64,000 bases of DNA from CAIWTU01 sp963815135 (GTDB taxonomy: Bacteria; Desulfobacterota; Desulfuromonadia; Geobacterales; Geobacteraceae). Shown here in pieces: positions 1 to 10,524 of the stretch. Numbering within the stretch: position 1 is the first letter of the stretch; each line of letters begins with the position of its first letter. Location of the stretch: positions 186,001 to 250,000 of the forward strand of contig CAWFFO010000001.1 in assembly GCA_963815135.1 (NCBI GenBank), in the 5' to 3' direction. Below the pieces are notes generated by a model. It was not told the DNA's origin. It saw only the letters and a list, made by a program, of their open reading frames with translations, and ran no database searches. A program made the translations under genes and the position numbers.

Positions 1-269
1 GGAAAAAAGTCCGTAAAGCTAATTAACCGAAGAGTGGCAAATTTTTGAAGAAGAGTGGATAACTACGGATAAAATACAAAATAATCAGGAAGTTTGAATG
101 ATTGTTATTAGTAATGGCATATTTTCAGGGAGTGTCATTTGTAAAGATTGAGACACATAAATCATGAGAAATCCCGAGGTAACAATGAAGCGAAAATCAG
201 CCTCGCGATTATAGGGATGAATATGCCGTCATGAAAGTCGACCTTATATTCCTTGTTTGTCCTGGCAGG
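1..269. other. Non-coding edge region
   Basis: No convincing gene is visible. Two short inverted repeats can be seen: GTGTC (near 133) with GACAC (near 152), and CGAGG (175-179) with CCTCG (201-205). Neither is followed by a T-tract, so I do not call a terminator. The minus-strand gene that ends at 270 would be transcribed into this region. Confidence 0.4.
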
Positions 270-581
270 CTACATGTCATCTTCTTCCGACATTGACAGG
301 TCGGACACAAGGCACTCCAGGTCTATTTCCTCCAGCAACTCCTCAGATGAATCGAATTGCGCCATGAATATTTCGGCATTTTTCAATGCACCCGGCATCT
401 GCCGAAGGCTATTCATGATCAATTCCGCTATCTGCCCCGGCTTCAGTCCCGGAGTTACAGCATTTTTACTGCCGATGTTCAGCTTTCCGACAACTTCCGC
501 TACCGACAGTTTGGTACCGCCATCCTCGTGGAGATCCTGCCAGTCCTCCACCAGAACTTCAAGACCCTCGACAAGAAACAT
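270..581 (-). CDS. Small acidic hypothetical protein (103 aa)
   Basis: I do not recognise the family. The protein is acidic, has no signal peptide or membrane segment, and ends in a run of Ser/Glu/Asp residues (SEEDDM). The middle contains a GLKPGQIAELI stretch followed by a predicted helical half. The start is supported by an AGGGG ribosome-binding site eight bases upstream of the ATG. It lies downstream of, and on the same strand as, the large activase gene, but about 255 bases separate them, so co-transcription is uncertain. Overlapping plus-strand frames have no comparable start signal and are considered shadows. Confidence 0.55.
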   Translation of the reverse strand: MFLVEGLEVLVEDWQDLHEDGGTKLSVAEVVGKLNIGSKNAVTPGLKPGQIAELIMNSLRQMPGALKNAEIFMAQFDSSEELLEEIDLECLVSDLSMSEEDDM

Positions 582-621
582 GAAATTCCCCTTTCAGGTA
601 AATTGAATACACCGGGAGTTT

Positions 622-635
622 ACCACCAAGGTGGT
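622..635. promoter_or_regulatory. Short palindrome upstream of the 103-aa gene
   Basis: ACCACC-AA-GGTGGT forms a perfect 6-bp inverted repeat about 41 bases upstream of the start of the minus-strand small gene. It could be an operator or a small hairpin in the leader. No T-tract follows on either strand, so a terminator is less likely. The rest of 582-836 shows no supportable gene. Confidence 0.2.
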
Positions 636-836
636 GAAGGGCAATAAAAAATGTCGGGACCAGGTCTGTCGGGCCTGAATTTGATGGGGACACCTGGGCT
701 GTTCTTTCTTGACAACGGAACCTGCAAAACCCTGCCCATTGAGGCTTGCAAGTCTGTCTGCGGACCTGCAGTGTCCGGTTACGGTCATACTTACGGATGT
801 TTACAGTCCCCCCGGGTTCTCTGTCGCCACATCAGT

Positions 837-3800
837 TCATGCCGTGGAGGAACGCGAAATGTAGTGCAGATACGGGGCCAGGGATTCGTTTCGTTGCATG
901 GTCGTGCCGTCATAAATGAGGGAAACGATCGGGATACCGATATCTTTTTCAATGGTTTTGAACAGCGCTTCGCTGACCAGGGCGGGACAGCAGAACAGGG
1001 GATTGACATGGATAAAGAGGGCTATATGTGAATAATGGCGGAGCAGGCTGAAGATTTTCAGGATGTTCTGGGCGGTTTCACCCCCGTGGCTCAGCGAGAC
1101 GTGGTATTTTTCCAGCTGGTTAATAATCGTGTCGTCAAACGTAGGGAAGTCCTCCTGCAGAATATCGCGGGCAACCTGGTAAAAACGCCGTTCTGCTGTT
1201 TCCAGCACCTCCGCAAGGATTTTGTTGCCCAGTAACGAAAGATACCGTCCGTCTTTCCGGAGATAGCGAATATCCCTGTCCAGGATCAGACGCACGACAT
1301 AGGTGAAGGGAACGGTAACGACTTCCGCGCCGAATTTTTCAAGATCAGTGATTAACCCCTGGTTGAACGCTTCATTGTCCCTGACATACAGGTCACCGAT
1401 GATAGCCACTTTGGGCCGGGCTCCAGGTCTGTGCGTCAGCGGAATCCGGGAAAAGCCGGCCACGATTTCCCTGAATACGGCCTCTTTTGGCTCGCCGGCG
1501 GTGATGCACCGGTAAAGTCGGAGACGGGCTTCTTCGATGACCCGGTCGGTCTGGCCCAGGCTCCTTTCGTATGGACGCAGCCTGCACCCGATTTTTCTCA
1601 ACAGCCCACCCAGCAGATAGCTGCAATAGATGTCATGGATTAGTTCGAGCGGCAGGCCCTTCATCTCGAATTCACTGGCAAAAACCTCGACTTTTTCGAA
1701 ACCGTCGCCCCTCTGCTCCAGAAGTTTCCCGGCCATCAGGGGGTACTGGGGAAGATTGCAGGCGGTCCGGACCATTGCATTCAGATAGAGGGCGGTGTTT
1801 TCCGGTTTCAGCCGGTGCTTGAGGATGGTTTCGACTGTCCCCTGGACTATGCAGCTGAGGGGCAGGCATTGGCCGTCATTGATCCGCAGGCTCGAAGCGA
1901 CCGTCTGTGGTGTTTCTTCGATCAGGCGTGCCCGGTAACCGCCATGTTCAAATGCGGCACAGATAAAGCTGCAGCTCAGCTGATCATAATTCGGCACCAA
2001 AATGGTCTGCCCTCTGAAAGGGAGTCTGGATACGCGCAGACGCGGTCTTTGCCGGGGTACCGGACTGTCAAGGCGATAATGGTTGCGGAAGGTCTCCACG
2101 ACTGATTCAATGCGGGTTTCATAGCCGACCGCGGAGCCATGTTCATCGATCTGCAGAATCAAGTAGGGCTTTCCGCAGGCGTCCATGATTTCCTTGAAAT
2201 AATCGAGCACAAACGCGTCGGGCGAACATTTGAAGGCAGACAGATATACCGGATACAGGCCCGGGCTTTGGCAGACATATTCGGCAGCCTCCAGGATTTG
2301 CGAGCCGTACTTCCAGTGGTTCCAGTCGATGAATTCACTTCCGGGGCTGTCGGTGCCGGTTTCCGTGTCAGGCAGCATGTCCTGGAAAAAGGTCCGGATG
2401 CCGAGCTCGTTGATTTTTTGCGGAATGTCCTTGTTCAGCACAGGGTCCGTGATCACGTACGGTCTGCCAAGCAGAACTACGTCAATGTCCGCGGCATGCT
2501 TTCGCTGCTGCAGAAAAACTTCCGCGAGCAGTCCTTTCCGGGCCGTAAACCAGCTCCATGCCTGGTTGTAGGCCTCCCGGATTTCGCCAGGGGTCTGTCT
2601 GTATCGCAGTTCCGGGGGGAGGTTCTCATAGATCTGCTGCACATTATGGATTGCTGGTCTGGAAAAATCTATGAGAGGTGAGATACATTTCCGCCCCAGC
2701 CTGAGTGTGATGTTGTTCCGGAGCAATGCCACCGCGTAACTGGAATAATAACAGTAGTATTTAGCGCTCACGGCGTCCCCTCCCTTGAGCATGACCGGGA
2801 GAAACAGGTAATCCGCATGTCGGCTCACATCCAGTACGTGGCCATGCCAGTACGACAGCGGTGCGCAGAATTCAGCTCCGGCAATTTCCTTCCCTTGTCC
2901 CAATAATTCCTCGCGGGCAGGCGAGACATAGACACGGTAGCCCAGTTTCGCGAAAAAGAGTTTCCAGAATGGGAGATATTCCAGAAGGTAGAGCGAAGCA
3001 GGAAGGCCGATGGTAATAGTGCCACTGCCCATGCCTGCCGGAAGGTCCTCCCGGCAGAAAGTAAAAAGTTTGTGCCGCAAGGTCAGCACATTGAGTTCGA
3101 AGTTTTCCTTGAGCTGGCTAAGAGCGAACTCGAACTCCAGCATCTTGCCTCCCTCGATGCGAAGCGGCGGCTGCGCACCGGGTTCCCGTTGCGTTGCCGA
3201 GGGGTCGAAAATGCGTCTACGGCTGCTCAACAGGTCGAATCCGGCCGGGTTGGCAGTTTTGCGTTTGGTATCGGCTTCATCCCGGCCGCACAGGTAACCC
3301 CAGACGATACTTTCAGCCGCCATGGTGATCCGGTTCAGCTTGCAATGATTGTTGCACAGATCGCATACCTCCTCGGTAACCATCGGCGTTTCTTTGTAGA
3401 AATCTATCCCGCGAAACATGGATTTCATGATCTGCGATTCCCTCAGCAGCAGGCAGACCCCGAGCGCACCGGCCAGATGGCAGTATTGCGAGACGAAAAT
3501 TGGTTTTTCCAGTTTTTGTTCGAAAGCGGCAACCAGCGCCGCATTTTTGGCAGTAGCCCCCTGAAAGCAGATGATCTCTCCGATTTTATCGAGATGTGCC
3601 ACCTTCGAGAGGTAATTGTCGGTAACCGAGTGGAGTGCCGCCGCCAGTAGTTCCTCTTTCGCATAGCCGAGGCTCAGGAAATGATTCAGGTCCCTCTCCA
3701 TGAAAACGGTACAGCGATCGCTGGTGAGCGGCGCGGGTGTGCCCATGGCTCGTTCGGCATATTCACTCAGCGTGACATCGAGGCGCCTGGCCTGCTCTTC

Positions 3801-5192
3801 GATAAAACTGCCGGTACCCGCGGCACAGACGTAATTCATCGCCGCAAAGGTCACCATACCGTTTTTCATAATGGTAAATTTGGCGTCCTGGCCGCCGATT
3901 TCAATAACGGTGTCGACGCGGGGATTCAAGGAATACGCGGCCCGGGCGTGGGCGGTTATCTCATCGGCAGCCAGATCGGCAATCAACACTTTCTGCATGA
4001 ATTTGCGACCCGACCCGGTTGTGCCGACGCCGCAAAAGTGAAAATGAATCGCATATTGTTCTTCAATTTCCCTGAGGACGAGCAACAGGCTTTGCGTGGC
4101 TTTGATCGGTTGTCCGAGCGTCCTGGTGTAGAGACCTAACAGTATCCGGTCCTCTCCGCCGGCCGCCATGACCAGAGCCTTGGTGCTGGTCGAGCCGATG
4201 TCGATGCCCAGGTAAACGGGGAGGCGTCCCTTCTGCGGCGGCAGATGGTAAAGATCGACTTCGACGTTGTGCGAGACATAATGGGGGTGGGCGGCAAAGT
4301 CGGGGACTACGGAAAGCCGGGGAGTGAGCGGGGCAAAGAAGTAATGTTTAGCCTGATTCTGTTGTTTGAGGAGGGTCTCGGTGGAGAATTGCCGCGTCTG
4401 GGCCGGGTCCGGAGCCCTGCTCCGCGCAGTAAGGGCACAGCCGATGGCGCCGGTGATGACGGAAAAACGTGGAATCACCACGGGGGAGCCGATCAGATCG
4501 GCGAGATACTGCATTACCTTGGGATTGTTGCTCACCCCGCCGACCGCCAGTACCGGTTCGCGTAACGTAACCCCTTTCACCAGGGTGTCGCCGATTGTAT
4601 GGGCCAAACCTTTGCAGAGGCCGGCGCAGATTGCTTCCAGGGAATATCCCTGCTGCTGGCAGTGGACAAGATCTGTTTTGGCGAAAACTGCACAGCGGGT
4701 GGCTATTTTCGGCGGTTCCCCGTTGAAAGAGTCGGCCAGTCGGCTGAGTTCGGCGCTTCCCGACAGTCCCAGCCGCTCTGCCTGCTGATCCAGAAATCCG
4801 CCGGTGCCTGCGGCACAGGAGGAATTGGCGATATACCTGCGATAGCGGTTCTGTTCATCAAAAAGGATGAGGCCGAACGTTTCGCCACCGATGACGAACA
4901 TGCTGCCGATAGCTGCCTGCTGGAAAAGTGCCCCTTCGATCAGTGATACCTGTTCGTTTACGCTCACCCCGGCAGTGAAAAAGTCCCCCGATTTATGATT
5001 GTACGCGACCTGTCGCACCAGGGACAAATCCAGCCCCTGAAGTGTTTCTCTCAATAGTCCGTAAATATTGCCGTGATGAAACAGGTAGTCGCTTTGCAGA
5101 ATCGTTCCGCTCCCGTTGATCAGGGCATAGCTGAACGATACCGAACCGATATCGATTCCCAGAAACTGACCATCTGCCCGAGATGTCCCCAT
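837..5192 (-). CDS. Large two-module CoA-enzyme activase fused to a 2-hydroxyacyl-CoA dehydratase-like region
   Basis: The 1451-residue protein carries two ASKHA-type ATPase modules of the BcrA/BadF/HgdC activase family. The first has GIDIGS near residue 12, then CAAGTGG and RCAVF cysteines. The second has GIDIGST near residue 330, then CAAGTGS and RCTVF. Activases of this family use ATP to drive a low-potential electron from a 4Fe-4S cluster into 2-hydroxyacyl-CoA dehydratases or benzoyl-CoA reductases. A cysteine cluster (CDLCNNHC) follows, then a long DUF2229/dehydratase-subunit-like region. Start: an in-frame ATG exists at 5309, but the ATG at 5192 has an AAAGGATGG ribosome site and begins just before the conserved core. 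Such giant fusions are common in Geobacter-type genomes; the true substrate is unknown. Confidence 0.85.
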   Translation of the reverse strand: MGTSRADGQFLGIDIGSVSFSYALINGSGTILQSDYLFHHGNIYGLLRETLQGLDLSLVRQVAYNHKSGDFFTAGVSVNEQVSLIEGALFQQAAIGSMFVIGGETFGLILFDEQNRYRRYIANSSCAAGTGGFLDQQAERLGLSGSAELSRLADSFNGEPPKIATRCAVFAKTDLVHCQQQGYSLEAICAGLCKGLAHTIGDTLVKGVTLREPVLAVGGVSNNPKVMQYLADLIGSPVVIPRFSVITGAIGCALTARSRAPDPAQTRQFSTETLLKQQNQAKHYFFAPLTPRLSVVPDFAAHPHYVSHNVEVDLYHLPPQKGRLPVYLGIDIGSTSTKALVMAAGGEDRILLGLYTRTLGQPIKATQSLLLVLREIEEQYAIHFHFCGVGTTGSGRKFMQKVLIADLAADEITAHARAAYSLNPRVDTVIEIGGQDAKFTIMKNGMVTFAAMNYVCAAGTGSFIEEQARRLDVTLSEYAERAMGTPAPLTSDRCTVFMERDLNHFLSLGYAKEELLAAALHSVTDNYLSKVAHLDKIGEIICFQGATAKNAALVAAFEQKLEKPIFVSQYCHLAGALGVCLLLRESQIMKSMFRGIDFYKETPMVTEEVCDLCNNHCKLNRITMAAESIVWGYLCGRDEADTKRKTANPAGFDLLSSRRRIFDPSATQREPGAQPPLRIEGGKMLEFEFALSQLKENFELNVLTLRHKLFTFCREDLPAGMGSGTITIGLPASLYLLEYLPFWKLFFAKLGYRVYVSPAREELLGQGKEIAGAEFCAPLSYWHGHVLDVSRHADYLFLPVMLKGGDAVSAKYYCYYSSYAVALLRNNITLRLGRKCISPLIDFSRPAIHNVQQIYENLPPELRYRQTPGEIREAYNQAWSWFTARKGLLAEVFLQQRKHAADIDVVLLGRPYVITDPVLNKDIPQKINELGIRTFFQDMLPDTETGTDSPGSEFIDWNHWKYGSQILEAAEYVCQSPGLYPVYLSAFKCSPDAFVLDYFKEIMDACGKPYLILQIDEHGSAVGYETRIESVVETFRNHYRLDSPVPRQRPRLRVSRLPFRGQTILVPNYDQLSCSFICAAFEHGGYRARLIEETPQTVASSLRINDGQCLPLSCIVQGTVETILKHRLKPENTALYLNAMVRTACNLPQYPLMAGKLLEQRGDGFEKVEVFASEFEMKGLPLELIHDIYCSYLLGGLLRKIGCRLRPYERSLGQTDRVIEEARLRLYRCITAGEPKEAVFREIVAGFSRIPLTHRPGARPKVAIIGDLYVRDNEAFNQGLITDLEKFGAEVVTVPFTYVVRLILDRDIRYLRKDGRYLSLLGNKILAEVLETAERRFYQVARDILQEDFPTFDDTIINQLEKYHVSLSHGGETAQNILKIFSLLRHYSHIALFIHVNPLFCCPALVSEALFKTIEKDIGIPIVSLIYDGTTMQRNESLAPYLHYISRSSTA

Positions 5193-5471
5193 ATTCCATC
5201 CTTTCCCGCTGAGAGGAGAAGTTATGGCGGGAGAAACATGTTCTCGCAACATGTGAGCATCTCGCCAGGCGGCTATCGCTCTTCCGGCCCAGTTCAACAA
5301 GTATATCACTTTTCCAGATGGTCCCTCAGCAGATTTCCTGATACTGATTACATTAATATTTATCCATATATTGAATATGCTCCCATTGCATATAAAAAGA
5401 CGCCTTCGGGCATGGCGGGAGAAAAACTTCCTGTTATGCTTTAAGAAACTGTGCGTTCAGAGGTGGACTAA

Positions 5472-8009
5472 ATGAATGAAGACAGAATATCCCGCTACAC
5501 ATTCCTGCCGGTGGATGTGGAGGGTTTCGAGCCGCTTGCGAAACTCGCACTGGACATGCGCTGGTCATGGAACGATTCGGCGGACGATGTGTGGCAAGCG
5601 CTCGATCCGGTGTTGTGGGAGCTTACCAATAACCCGTGGGTTGTGCTTCAGACCGTTTCAAGTGATCGGCTGAGGCAGGTAACCTCCGATCCCGATTTCA
5701 GGCAAAAGGTGGACACTCTCATCCGGACCATGCAAAAAGAGTACGAATCTCCCGCCTGGTTCCAGAGGGTCCATGCCGGTTCGCCCCTGACCTGCATAGC
5801 CTATTTCAGCATGGAATTCATGCTGAGCGAGGCGCTGCCAATCTATTCGGGGGGGCTAGGCAACGTGGCCGGAGATCAGCTGAAGGCGGCCAGCGACCTG
5901 GGAGTGCCGGTGGTCGGTGTGGGGCTTCTTTACCAGCAGGGATATTTTCGGCAGATGATAGACAAGGACGGGGCTCAGCAGGCGCTGTTTCCGTTCAATG
6001 ACCCCGATCAGCTGCCGGTCATGCCGGTGCGGGGCCCGGACGGTGAATGGCTGAGGCTTGAAATCAGGCTGCCCGGCTATTCGCTGTGGCTGCGTGCCTG
6101 GCAGGTGAAGGTGGGAAGAGTGATGCTCTACCTGCTCGACAGTAACGATGCGGCCAACTTCCCGATCCATCGCGGCATCACCAGCGAGCTTTACGGCGGC
6201 GGCATGGAGGTGAGGCTGGCCCAGGAGCTGTTGCTTGGGATAGGCGGCATGCGCCTGCTTGGTGCGCTCGGGATCAGGCCGGAAGTATGCCACCTGAACG
6301 AAGGACATGCCGCATTCGCGGTACTGGAGCGGGCATACAACTTCATGAAGGAAACCGGTCAACCCTTCGATGTTGCCCTGACCGTGACTCGGGCGGGCAA
6401 TCTTTTCACCACCCACACTCCGGTGACTGCCGGTTTCGACCGCTTCAGCCCCGCTCTCGTGGAACAGTACCTGGGATGGTATGCTGAAATGCGTCTGCGC
6501 ATTCCGATTAATGATCTGTTGGCCCTGGGGCGCCTGGACCGGAACAATGCGGCAGAGCCCTTCAACATGGCCTATCTCGCCATTCGGGGAAGCGGGGCCG
6601 TAAACGGAGTGAGCCAGTTGCACGGAAAGGTGAGCCGCCGCATCTTCCAGTATCTTTTCCCCCGACGGCCGGAGGATGAAGTGCCGGTGGGGCATGTAAC
6701 CAACGGCGTCCACGTGCCGAGCTGGCATTCGGCCGAGGCGAGCAGCCTCTGGTGTGAAACCTGCGGCGCGGGTCCATGGATCGATACCACGGAGATTATC
6801 GAGGAGGAAATACGTTCTATTTCGGATGAGCGGCTCTGGCAGTTCCGGGCCTCCGCCCGTGCCTCCCTGGTTGATTTCGTGCGCGAACGGCTGGCCCGGC
6901 AATTGGCGGTATCCAGGTCGCCGGTATTGGACATAGAAGGAGCGAAGCTCATATTTGACGCAAATGCCCTTACTCTCGGATTTGCCCGTCGTTTTGCGAC
7001 CTACAAGCGTCCCAACCTGCTGCTTCGCGACCCGGAGAGGCTCCTGCGCATACTCAATGATCAAAGACATCCGGTCCAGCTTGTGGTTGCCGGCAAGGCC
7101 CATCCCGCCGACAAGCAGGGCCAGGATATGATCCGGCAGTGGACCCGGTTTATCAGCCGTCCCGAAGCGCGACGGCGCGTCGTCTTCCTCAGCGATTACG
7201 ACATGCTGCTGACCGAACGACTGGTGCAGGGTGTGGACGTATGGATCAATACGCCGCGCCGCCCATGGGAGGCGTGCGGGACCAGCGGCATGAAAGTGCT
7301 CGCCAACGGCGGCCTCAACCTGTCGGAACTTGACGGTTGGTGGGCGGAGGCATACACCCCTGATGTGGGATGGGCGCTGGGTGACGGCAAGGAACACGAC
7401 GACGACCCGGCCTGGGACGACACTGAAGCAGAACAGTTGTACTCTCTGCTGGAGCAGGAAGTGATCCCGGAATTTTACCGTAGGGACAAAAAGGGTGTCG
7501 CTGTCGGCTGGGTGGCACGAATGCGGGAGAGCATGGCCCGCCTGTCACCGCGTTTTTCAGCCAACCGGGCTGTTCGTGAATACACCGACAATTTCTATAT
7601 TCCCGCCGCGTCGGCCTTCCGGGATCGCGCAGGTGGAAAAGGCGAAATGGGCGTTCAACTGGTCGAATGGCGAAACTCTCTGGAAAAGAATTGGGTCAAT
7701 TTGCGTTTCGGTGAGATCAGTATTGAAACGAACGACCAATTCCATGATTTTCACGTTCAGGTCTACCTCAACGGGATCAGGCCGGAGTATGTGCGGGTGG
7801 AACTCTACGCAGCCGCAATCGGTGATGGCGACCCGATCAGGCTGGAGATGGTGCGTGGTGTCCAGCTGGTCGGGGCGGAAAACGGCTACGACTACCATGT
7901 GGAGGCACCCTCATCCAGAGCGGCCGGAGATTACACGGCACGTGTTGTGCCATACATGAAGGGAGCTTCGGTGCCCCTTGAATCTGCCAGGATACTCTGG
8001 CAGCGATGA
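5472..8009 (+). CDS. glgP: Alpha-glucan (glycogen/maltodextrin) phosphorylase
   Basis: GT35-family phosphorylase of 845 residues that releases glucose-1-phosphate from alpha-1,4-glucans. The N-terminus has the DUF3417 region typical of the shorter bacterial/archaeal subgroup (LALDMRWSWN near residue 28), followed by FSMEFMLSEALPIYSGGLG. The pyridoxal-phosphate lysine lies in EACGTSGMKVLANGGLNLSELDGWW near residues 597-621. Length is normal and the frame is intact. A GAGGTGG ribosome site lies five bases before the ATG. Phosphoketolase follows 93 bases downstream on the same strand. A 513-codon open frame on the opposite strand is a codon-bias shadow. Confidence 0.95.
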   Translation: MNEDRISRYTFLPVDVEGFEPLAKLALDMRWSWNDSADDVWQALDPVLWELTNNPWVVLQTVSSDRLRQVTSDPDFRQKVDTLIRTMQKEYESPAWFQRVHAGSPLTCIAYFSMEFMLSEALPIYSGGLGNVAGDQLKAASDLGVPVVGVGLLYQQGYFRQMIDKDGAQQALFPFNDPDQLPVMPVRGPDGEWLRLEIRLPGYSLWLRAWQVKVGRVMLYLLDSNDAANFPIHRGITSELYGGGMEVRLAQELLLGIGGMRLLGALGIRPEVCHLNEGHAAFAVLERAYNFMKETGQPFDVALTVTRAGNLFTTHTPVTAGFDRFSPALVEQYLGWYAEMRLRIPINDLLALGRLDRNNAAEPFNMAYLAIRGSGAVNGVSQLHGKVSRRIFQYLFPRRPEDEVPVGHVTNGVHVPSWHSAEASSLWCETCGAGPWIDTTEIIEEEIRSISDERLWQFRASARASLVDFVRERLARQLAVSRSPVLDIEGAKLIFDANALTLGFARRFATYKRPNLLLRDPERLLRILNDQRHPVQLVVAGKAHPADKQGQDMIRQWTRFISRPEARRRVVFLSDYDMLLTERLVQGVDVWINTPRRPWEACGTSGMKVLANGGLNLSELDGWWAEAYTPDVGWALGDGKEHDDDPAWDDTEAEQLYSLLEQEVIPEFYRRDKKGVAVGWVARMRESMARLSPRFSANRAVREYTDNFYIPAASAFRDRAGGKGEMGVQLVEWRNSLEKNWVNLRFGEISIETNDQFHDFHVQVYLNGIRPEYVRVELYAAAIGDGDPIRLEMVRGVQLVGAENGYDYHVEAPSSRAAGDYTARVVPYMKGASVPLESARILWQR

Positions 8010-8102
8010 TCAACGATAAGGTTTCTGCTTTGCCGGCGTGGGTAATTGTTGTCCCCAAACAGACCTGCTGATACATACAGTCAAAAAAGGAGGAAACGAT
8101 AA

Positions 8103-10515
8103 ATGAAACAAGCAGCTGATACCCCGCGTGTGCTGTCAGGAGAAAACGCTCTCAATGAAAAGGAACTTCAAGGGATCGACGCATACTGGCGCGCCTGCAA
8201 TTATCTTTCCCTCGGCATGCTCTACCTGCGTGATAATCCGCTGCTGCGCGAGCCTCTCAGGGTGGAGCATCTCAAACAGAGACTGCTCGGCCATTGGGGT
8301 TCCGACCCCGGCCAGAGTTTCGTCTGGGTTCATCTGAACCGGCTCATAAAAAAGTACGACCTGAACATGATTTACATCTCCGGTCCCGGGCACGGCGCCC
8401 CGGCTGTTCTGGCCAACAGCTACCTGGAGGGAAGATATTCGGAAGTCTATCCCGATATCTCGGAGGACGAAGCGGGGATGCGCCGCTTTTTCAAGCAGTT
8501 CTCCTTTCCCGGCGGGATTGGAAGTCATTGCACCCCGGAGACCCCCGGCTCGATCCATGAAGGTGGCGAGTTGGGCTACAGCGTGTCGCACGCCTTCGGG
8601 GCGGCTTTCGATAACCCGGACCTGATCGCGGCAGTCGTCATCGGTGACGGAGAGGCTGAAACCGGTCCTCTTGCCGGATCACTCCATTCAAACAAATTTC
8701 TCAATCCGGTCCGGGACGGAGCGGTACTTCCGATTCTTCACCTGAACGGTTACAAGATAGCCAATCCGACAGTGCTTTCCCGCATCCCGGCAGAAGAACT
8801 GAACAGTCTTTTCATCGGTTACGGCTGGGATCCCTATTTCGTGGAAGGCTCCGATCCCTCCGAAATGCACCGCAAAATGGCTGCCACTGTGGAAGAATGC
8901 GTCGGCCGCATCAGGTCGATATCGGGATCAGGCCCGCAGCTGCACAGAATCCTGGCGGCCACGTTGGCCGGTCATCATCCTGCGCTCTCCGAAAGGGTGG
9001 ACCCCCACACGAGATCGACGGGCACAGGCTGGAAGGATTCTGGCGATCTCACCAGGTGCCGATTACTGACGTGGCCGGAAACCCCGAGCACCTGAAGATA
9101 CTCGAAGAGTGGATGCACGGCTACCGGCCGGAAGAACTGTTCGACCAGTCCGGCCGTCTCCTGCCTGAACTGAAGGACTCTCGCTCCGGCCGGCAACCGC
9201 CGCATGAGCGCCAACCTCCACGCCAATGGTGGTCTGTTGCGAAAACCCCTGCGCATGCCGGATTTCCGAAAATATGCGGTCGGCGCCTGACAGGCCGGGC
9301 GGCTCCGAAGTGGAGACTACCTATATCCTTGGACAGTTCCTGCGGGACATCATGCGCAAGAACATGGACAATTTCCGGGTGTTCGGACCGGACGAAACGG
9401 CTTCGAACCGACTGGAAGCCGTTTATGAGGCGACCGGCAAGACCTGGATGGCGGAAATGAGACCGGAAGATGCGGATGGCGGGGAGCTGTCTCCGCGACG
9501 GCAGGGTAATGGAGATGCTCAGCGAGCACACCCTGGAGGGGTGGGCCGAAGGGTATCTGCTGACCGGCCGCCACGGCTTCTTTTCCACCTACGAAGCTTT
9601 CGTCCATGTCATCGACTCCATGGTCAACCAGCACGCCAAATGGCTGGAAAAATGCAAAACCGAAGTGAAATGGCGCGCCTCCGTCCCATCGTTGAACCTG
9701 CTCATCACCTCCACCGTCTGGCGGCAGGACCACAACGGCTTTACCCACCAGGACCCCGGGTTTCTCGACGTGGTCACCAATAAGAGCGCTATGGTCACGC
9801 GCATCTATCTGCCGCCGGACGCCAATTGTCTGCTGAGCGTTGCGGATCACTGCCTGCGCAGCGTCGATTACGTCAATGTCATCGTTGCCGACAAGCAGTC
9901 TGCACCTGCACTACATGGACATGGAAAGCGCCGTCAGGCATTGCACCAAGGGTATCGGCATCTGGCACGTGGGCAAGCAACGACCAGGGAGGCGAGCCGG
10001 ACGTGGTCATGGCGTGCGCCGGAGACGTCCCGACCATGGAAGCGCTGGCGGCAACGGCGACTGCTGCGCGAGCACTTCCCGGAACTGAAGGTCCGCTTCG
10101 TCAACGTGGTCGACCTCTTCAGGCTGAAGCCCGAGAGCGAGCACCCGCACGGGCTGACCGACCGCGATTTCGATTCAGCCTGTTCACCACCGACAAGCCG
10201 GTCATCTTCAATTTCCACGGCTATCCCTGGCTGATCCACAAGCTGGCGTACCGCCGCACCAACCACGAGAACTTCCATGTGCGCGGCTACAAGGAAAAGG
10301 GCAACATCAACACGCCGCTGGAACTGGCCATTCGCAACCAGGTCGACCGCTTCAACCTGGCCATCGATGTGATCGACCGGACTCCCGACTTGCGCAAAAC
10401 CGGCGGCCACGTGAAGGAATGGCTGAAGGACCAGATACTAGAACATCGCGCCTACGCCCATGAACACGGGATCGACAAGCCGGAGATTCGCGACTGGAGA
10501 TGGCCGTATGAGTGA
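8103..10515 (+). pseudogene. xfp: Phosphoketolase (xylulose-5-P/fructose-6-P), broken by about nine frameshifts in this sequence
   Basis: The TPP-dependent enzyme splits xylulose-5-P or fructose-6-P with phosphate to acetyl-P. A strong AAGGAGG ribosome site precedes the ATG. The first about 270 residues are intact (GPGHGAPA, TPGSIHEGGELGYS, GDGEAETGPLAG). After about 8925 the homologous sequence jumps frame repeatedly, near 8925, 9007, 9190, 9290, 9475, 9900, 9975, 10055 and 10180. Conserved family blocks appear in each frame (DGHRLEGFWRSHQVP, FGPDETASNRL, TGRHGFFSTYEAF, VWRQDHNGFTHQDPGF, YLPPDANCLLSV, FHGYPWLIHKL), ending in the usual RDWRWPYE. The span of about 804 codons is the normal family length. 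Because conserved residues survive in every frame, sequence errors or very recent damage are more likely than old decay. Confidence 0.85.
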
Positions 10516-10524
10516 GGTTTTGCA

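Noticed and set aside
5856..7397. 513-codon minus-strand open frame inside the glucan phosphorylase gene
   Set aside because: Antisense shadow of a GC-rich, well-conserved gene; no recognisable domain and no ribosome site.
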